Of a stretch of DNA of 64,000 nt, positions 60,087 to 64,000 are shown piece by piece. The stretch comes from RGIG9608 sp045602425 (lineage in GTDB: Bacteria > Bacteroidota > Bacteroidia > Bacteroidales > Paludibacteraceae): NCBI GenBank assembly GCA_045602425.1, contig JAZSBO010000027.1, forward strand, positions 62,001-126,000, given 5' to 3'. The notes beneath the pieces were generated by a model. That model ran no database searches and was not told the DNA's origin. It was given only the letters and a program-made list of their open reading frames with translations. Numbering within the stretch: the first letter of the stretch is position 1; each line of letters opens with the position of its first letter. The translations under genes were made by a program, and so were the position numbers.

Positions 60087-60746
60087 TTACAATTGTCCTG
60101 ATTCTACCAATAAAATCACACGTTCTATGATTTTATCTTTTTCGGTATCGCCAAACTCTTCTTTCAGATTTGCACCAAACAAACGAGCAAATCCCTGCCA
60201 AAATCCCGCAACAAAACCACCACGATATGCACGAATCAAACCATACGATGATTGATTGCATTCTCGACTTATCAAACGTATCAACATTTTTCCTTGACTG
60301 AGTGTAAAATGTCGCATATCACCCTCGTATCGGTTAAAAATCTCCTTTTCAAGAGATTTCATATATCGTTTACGTTCTTTATCTGAACTCATTTTCATTA
60401 AAGTATCATTGGTTTCAGCAAGCATTTTCCCTACAATTTTTGCATAAGGAAGTGCTTTTTTTACATCGCGTACCGTACGCCAATAAAATTTTTCTTGGCG
60501 CTTGTTTTTAAACTTAATCGGAGGAAAAACATAAATCGTTTGCAAAACAATGTGCGGAATAGTATCGTGTCCTTTCACCTCCATCCGACACCAAAACCCA
60601 CCATTTTCAGCAACCTCGCCAGTACGATGTTGCTCCGTTTCTCTTTTTGTTTTCAATGATTTCTTTGAAGTGATTTTTTCCGCATACAAATCGCTAAAAC
60701 AGAAAAATGGAATAGAAATAAACAATATTAATTTTAATATTTTCAC
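60087..60746 (-). CDS. DUF4294 family secreted protein
   Basis: A 219-residue protein with a signal peptide (KILKLILFISIPFFCFSDLYAE). The DUF4294 core follows: HDTIPHIVLQTIYVFPPIKFKNKRQEKFYWRTVRDVKKALPYAKIV, then SQGKMLIRLISRECNQSSYGLIRAYRGGFVAGFWQGFARLFG. Function is unknown; the family is specific to Bacteroidota. The frame starts with GTG, and no ATG lies nearby in frame. The -7 box TATTTTTG (60751-60758) is only four bases upstream, suggesting a leaderless message. Confidence 0.85.
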   Translation of the reverse strand: MKILKLILFISIPFFCFSDLYAEKITSKKSLKTKRETEQHRTGEVAENGGFWCRMEVKGHDTIPHIVLQTIYVFPPIKFKNKRQEKFYWRTVRDVKKALPYAKIVGKMLAETNDTLMKMSSDKERKRYMKSLEKEIFNRYEGDMRHFTLSQGKMLIRLISRECNQSSYGLIRAYRGGFVAGFWQGFARLFGANLKEEFGDTEKDKIIERVILLVESGQL

Positions 60747-60750
60747 AAAG

Positions 60751-60758
60751 CAAAAATA
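60751..60758 (-). promoter_or_regulatory. -7 box directly before the DUF4294 gene
   Basis: TATTTTTG on the - strand, exact TAnnTTTG. The predicted start falls at or next to the GTG at 60746. Confidence 0.45.
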
Positions 60759-60839
60759 ATTTTATTTACCTCATTTAAGATACGAATTAAAAAGTTTTGT
60801 TTAATTTGGTTGCAGATTTTTTCTAAAAAAGATGGTTTT

Positions 60840-61655
60840 ATGCAGAGGTTTACAATTCTGATTGTTTTTATCTACAGCTTTCTACCATTAATTTTTACTC
60901 AACAAACAACAAGCATCATTCCTGGTTCTTATGTTGCAGGCAATGCAACAACAGCCTATCAAAAAGAATGGACTTCATTTCACAATCCTGCTTCGCTAGC
61001 TACAGAAAAAGGCATTTCGCTACAAGTAGCTTGCGAAAATAAATACCTCACGAAGGAACTTTTCAACGAAGTATTTGGCATCGGCATTCATACAAAACAT
61101 TTAAACATCGGTGCCTCTCTTTCGCATTTTGGCTTTGCCGATTATCACGAACTTTTGGCAGGAATCAGCTTGGCACGCAGTTTTTCAGATAGATTAAACA
61201 TTGGTATTCAAGCAAACTATTACACCGTTTATTTCCCTCAACTACAAAAATACAAAGGTACGGTACTTGCTCAAGTAGGATTTCAATGCCGTGTAGTAAA
61301 AGAGTTTTACTTAGCTTTTCATGCATTCAATCCTACGTTTTCAAAAATAAAATCGAGCGAAATACATCAAAAGCTTCCTGCTATTTTCAGCATTGGAACA
61401 CTACACGTCATCAACGAGAAAGTAAATTGGGTGGCACAAATAGACAAAAACGTTTATGGCAAATGGCGTTGGGCGGTAGGAGTCGAATACGCACCATTCA
61501 AGCAATTCTCAGTTCGTGTAGGTGGATACGGGCAGGATTTTGTTCCAACATTAGGCGTAGGATTACACTTTGGCGAATTTAAATTCAATCTTCATTGCGA
61601 ATACCATTTAAAACTTGGATTATGCACATTTGGAATGTTAGGCTACAGATTTTAG
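60840..61655 (+). CDS. PorV/PorQ-like outer-membrane beta-barrel protein
   Basis: A 271-residue protein with a signal peptide (MQRFTILIVFIYSFLPLIFT). The mature part has the strand pattern of PorV/PorQ-like proteins: YQKEWTSFHNPASLATEKGISLQVACENKYL, then many alternating strands such as LNIGASLSHFGFADYHELLAGISLARSF, ending GLCTFGMLGYRF (terminal Phe). PorQ helps build the type IX secretion system in some Bacteroidota, but the match is at the level of fold and layout, so the type IX role is not certain. The ATG at 60840 gives the best signal peptide. It overlaps the next gene by 34 bases. Confidence 0.75.
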   Translation: MQRFTILIVFIYSFLPLIFTQQTTSIIPGSYVAGNATTAYQKEWTSFHNPASLATEKGISLQVACENKYLTKELFNEVFGIGIHTKHLNIGASLSHFGFADYHELLAGISLARSFSDRLNIGIQANYYTVYFPQLQKYKGTVLAQVGFQCRVVKEFYLAFHAFNPTFSKIKSSEIHQKLPAIFSIGTLHVINEKVNWVAQIDKNVYGKWRWAVGVEYAPFKQFSVRVGGYGQDFVPTLGVGLHFGEFKFNLHCEYHLKLGLCTFGMLGYRF

Positions 61656-63667
61656 GCATAACGTTTTGGTTACTAACCTGCAACGTCCAAGCACAAACCA
61701 ACGCTATTATTGATGAAATTTTAGAACACATTTCATCGCAAATAACAGATGATGAAGAGATTGATTTTGCCACTGCTTACGATGATTTGCTCTACTACGT
61801 TCAAAACCCAATTAATCTAAACACTGCCACAAAAGAACAACTTGAGCGATTGATTTTTTTAGATGATATTCAGATAGAAAATCTGCTTTTCTTTCAATAC
61901 CAATATGGCGAAATTTATACGATTCACGAGTTGGCATTGGTCGAAGGTCTTGATGATTTTACCATCAACGCCTTAAAAAAGTTTGTTTATGTAGGAAAGG
62001 CAAACGGTCGTCAGAAATACACGTTTAAAGATGTTTTCAAATATGGAAAACACGAAATTTTGATACGCAACGATGGGACCTTTGAGAAGAAACAAGGATT
62101 TAAACGCACAAGAAAAGAATTGGAAAACAATCCCGACAAATACTATCTTGGTGATCCTTTATATACTTCTTTGAAATATCGTTTTCGCTACAAAGATAAC
62201 GTTCAATTCGGATTTTCGGCGGAAAAAGATGTTGGCGAACCTTTTGTCGGAAAATTCAACAAAGGTTACGACTCGTACAATGGTTATTTGCAACTAAACG
62301 ACTTGTGGAAATTTAAGAACATTGTCGTAGGCGACTATCGTGCTGTATTTGGGCAAGGGCTTGTTATGCGTTCCGAGTTTGCAATGCCCAATGCTTCGGT
62401 TTTGCATGTCTCGCCACGAAACAATGGACTACGCAAAAGTTCCTCAACTGACGAATATTATTTTTTACGAGGCGTTGGTGCGACACTCAACTTAAAGAAC
62501 TTACAGATTACTGCATTTTATTCGTATAGAAAAATGGATGCCGACACCTCTGGCGGAATATTTTCGACTATACAAACCAACGGACTACACCGAAAAATAA
62601 GTGAATTAAACAAAAAACGAACACTTTCGACACAAATAGTTGGTGGAAATATTAGTTACAATGCTCGCAGTTTCCACATTGGGCTCACTTCTTCTACAGT
62701 CATTTATGGAACTCCACAGCAACAAAACGGTGAGCTCTATACACATTTTCTTCCCAACGGGAAAGTTCAATCAGCTCTCGGCATCGATTACCGTTTCCGA
62801 TTACACAAATTTAACTTTTTAGGCGAAACCGCTGTTTCTACTAATCGTGGTATTGCAACTATCAATAGTGTGTTTTTTACACCAATATCACGTATCGGGA
62901 TCGTTTTTTCACATCGCTATTACTCGCCACGCTACGACCATCTTTACGCAAATGCTTTTGGGAGTAACACAAATAACGAAAATGGTTTTTATACAGGGAT
63001 AGAGATTCTTCCTTTAAAAAACTGGAAAATATCCGCTTCGGGCAATGCATACCGCCGACCATGGACAAGCTATAATGCCAATGGAGCTGCAACGTTTTAC
63101 CGATTACTTGGCAGAATCGAATACACGCCAAAATCGAATTTTACATTCAAAACTCAAATACAATTTCGACAAGAAGAGAAAAACGACACCAAACTCACAA
63201 ATACAAAACAACTTTCAGTCGTAAAGAACATAAAACACAGTTATACAGCCAATTATACTACACTTGGAATAAAATTCAAAACCTATATTGCTGCCACTCA
63301 CGCCAAAGAATCGCAAAATGCTACCACACACGGATTTTTGCTTTTACAAACTATCGATTACACAATTCCTGTAGCACAAATTCACCTCAATAGTGGTTAT
63401 GCCTACTTTGATGCAGAAGATTATAACAATCGTTTTTCTGTTTACGAAAGCGACATCCCTTACGTTTTTTCTATTCCTTTACTCTATGGTAAAGGGTGTC
63501 GCTACTACCTAAATCTCGGCTACAACGTTCTGAAAAATTTCGGTATTTGGGTAAAATTCGCGCAAACCTATTACACCGACAATCGTATTTCGATAGGAAG
63601 TGGTTGGGACAAAATAAACGGAAACCACAAAAGCGATTTCCGTATTCAAATGCGTTTTAGTTTTTAA
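61622..63667 (+). CDS. Helix-hairpin-helix protein with outer-membrane barrel
   Basis: A 681-residue protein. A signal peptide (about 1-24, ending TCNVQA) is followed by helical residues and an HhH region: NPINLNTATKEQLERLIFLDDIQIENLLFFQYQYGEIYTIHELALVEGLDDFTINALKKF (about 65-125), like the ComEA family of DNA-binding proteins. The long remainder (about 140-681) has the aromatic alternating strands of a beta-barrel and ends in DFRIQMRFSF with a terminal Phe. This layout of HhH plus barrel occurs in Bacteroidota; a role in DNA or surface-protein handling is a guess. The ATG at 61622 was chosen from overlap with the PorQ-like gene and the signal peptide. Confidence 0.8.
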   Translation: MHIWNVRLQILGITFWLLTCNVQAQTNAIIDEILEHISSQITDDEEIDFATAYDDLLYYVQNPINLNTATKEQLERLIFLDDIQIENLLFFQYQYGEIYTIHELALVEGLDDFTINALKKFVYVGKANGRQKYTFKDVFKYGKHEILIRNDGTFEKKQGFKRTRKELENNPDKYYLGDPLYTSLKYRFRYKDNVQFGFSAEKDVGEPFVGKFNKGYDSYNGYLQLNDLWKFKNIVVGDYRAVFGQGLVMRSEFAMPNASVLHVSPRNNGLRKSSSTDEYYFLRGVGATLNLKNLQITAFYSYRKMDADTSGGIFSTIQTNGLHRKISELNKKRTLSTQIVGGNISYNARSFHIGLTSSTVIYGTPQQQNGELYTHFLPNGKVQSALGIDYRFRLHKFNFLGETAVSTNRGIATINSVFFTPISRIGIVFSHRYYSPRYDHLYANAFGSNTNNENGFYTGIEILPLKNWKISASGNAYRRPWTSYNANGAATFYRLLGRIEYTPKSNFTFKTQIQFRQEEKNDTKLTNTKQLSVVKNIKHSYTANYTTLGIKFKTYIAATHAKESQNATTHGFLLLQTIDYTIPVAQIHLNSGYAYFDAEDYNNRFSVYESDIPYVFSIPLLYGKGCRYYLNLGYNVLKNFGIWVKFAQTYYTDNRISIGSGWDKINGNHKSDFRIQMRFSF

Positions 63668-64000
63668 GCAGCCAACGCCACATCGAGTATCATCATCAGT
63701 ACAAACCCAATGGCGACACCAATAGTACCAAGATTTGAATGGTTTCCTACTTGCGATTCGGGTATCAATTCTTCAACTACGACATAAATCATAGCTCCTG
63801 CCGCAAATGCCAATAGATAAGGTAATACAGGTGTTACAAACGCTATCAAAAGCATTGTAAGAATAGCAAAAACAGGCTCCACTACTCCCGACAAAGCTCC
63901 TACAAGAAACGCTTTCCATTTAGACAATCCTTCGCTACAAAGTGGCATCGATACGATAGCTCCTTCTGGGAAATTTTGCACAGCCATACCAACTGCCAAC
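63664..64000 (-). CDS. ZIP-family metal transporter (5' end outside window)
   Basis: The C-terminal 112 or so residues of a ZIP-family (ZupT-like) transporter on the - strand; the 5' part lies beyond the right edge. VQNFPEGAIVSMPLCSEG is the conserved helix IV metal site (HNxPEG form, with Q here for H), and AFAAGAMIYVVVEELIPESQ is helix V. It imports zinc or another divalent metal. Its stop overlaps the convergent HhH gene by 4 bases. Confidence 0.9.
   Translation of the reverse strand, partial: LAVGMAVQNFPEGAIVSMPLCSEGLSKWKAFLVGALSGVVEPVFAILTMLLIAFVTPVLPYLLAFAAGAMIYVVVEELIPESQVGNHSNLGTIGVAIGFVLMMILDVALAA

Noticed and set aside
1..64000. CRISPR arrays, insertion sequences, phage genes, polysaccharide-utilisation SusC/D pairs
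   Set aside because: No regularly spaced repeats, transposase or integrase domains, or SusC/SusD signatures were seen in any frame.

Overview
The window comes from an AT-rich member of the Bacteroidota, most likely order Bacteroidales. Three things support this. Promoters are of the TTG-N18-20-TAnnTTTG type. Several families are typical of the phylum (DUF4834, DUF4294, DUF4286, GldF, a PorV/PorQ-like barrel, a giant fused 2-hydroxyacyl-CoA dehydratase/activase). The window also carries a sodium-pumping methylmalonyl-CoA decarboxylase cluster, as in propionate-forming anaerobes. No plasmid, phage, IS element or CRISPR array was seen. Genes are dense and mostly housekeeping, often joined by ATGA overlaps.

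Layout. 1-4.3 kb: asnS (5' end missing), aroQ, metF, DUF4834 and serS in one + strand run closed by a terminator. 4.37-5.7 kb: a structured RNA (copy A), a small XRE-type HTH gene, a TM2 membrane protein and a lipoprotein. 5.7-6.4 kb: mostly non-coding, with a decayed scrap of serS and an orphan terminator. 6.4-9.0 kb: aminotransferase, LolC/FtsX-like permease and a small basic ORF. 9.1-10.3 kb: a second structured RNA (copy B), a second HTH gene, a second TM2 protein and a DUF2752 protein. 10.3-11.2 kb: coiled-coil membrane protein. 11.3-17.8 kb: L-fucose operon fucI-fucO-fucA-fucK-fucP. 17.9-19.3 kb: acyltransferase and lipoprotein on the - strand. 19.3-19.5 kb: structured RNA copy D. 19.7-25.9 kb: methylmalonyl-CoA epimerase and decarboxylase subunits, a SpmA-SpmB fusion and ybeY. 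25.9-29.2 kb (-): gldF, surE, a membrane protein, lpxB and a secreted protein. 29.2-31.6 kb (-): ABC transporter, GntR regulator and a small secreted protein. 31.7-34.0 kb: Usp-like protein, UbiA prenyltransferase and maf. 34.0-34.3 kb: structured RNA copy C, ahead of an outer-membrane-like protein. 35-38 kb: TPR protein and TraB/GumN protein. 38-42.8 kb (-): 1402-residue dehydratase/activase fusion with a TetR gene. 42.9-50.7 kb (-): AI-2E family protein, then a TetR-TolC-MFP-RND efflux operon with a PII-like gene. 50.9-56.9 kb: pnp (-), serC-serA, tRNA-Ser and a flavodiiron protein. 56.9-60 kb (-): queA, AlkD-like, DUF4286, ruvC, and upstream of them tRNA-Leu and tRNA-Gly. 60-64 kb: DUF4294 (-), PorQ-like protein, HhH-barrel protein and the end of a ZIP transporter (-).

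How the genes work together. The fuc genes take L-fucose to dihydroxyacetone phosphate and lactaldehyde/1,2-propanediol. The mce-mmd cluster turns succinate-derived methylmalonyl-CoA into propionyl-CoA while exporting sodium. The serC-serA pair makes serine. The TetR-led cluster is a complete three-part efflux pump.

Most notable observation. Four copies of one ~200-nt structured RNA occur in this 64 kb (A ~4378-4576, B ~9095-9255, D ~19292-19505, C ~34037-34251). Their stems differ in sequence but keep pairing in every copy, which is strong covariation. Three copies have their own TAnnTTTG box and two leading hairpins, and A, B and C end in terminator-like hairpins with T runs. Two copies sit directly ahead of paralogous XRE-HTH genes that are each followed by a TM2 gene, so an RNA-HTH-TM2 cassette appears twice. 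I could not match this RNA to a family I know.
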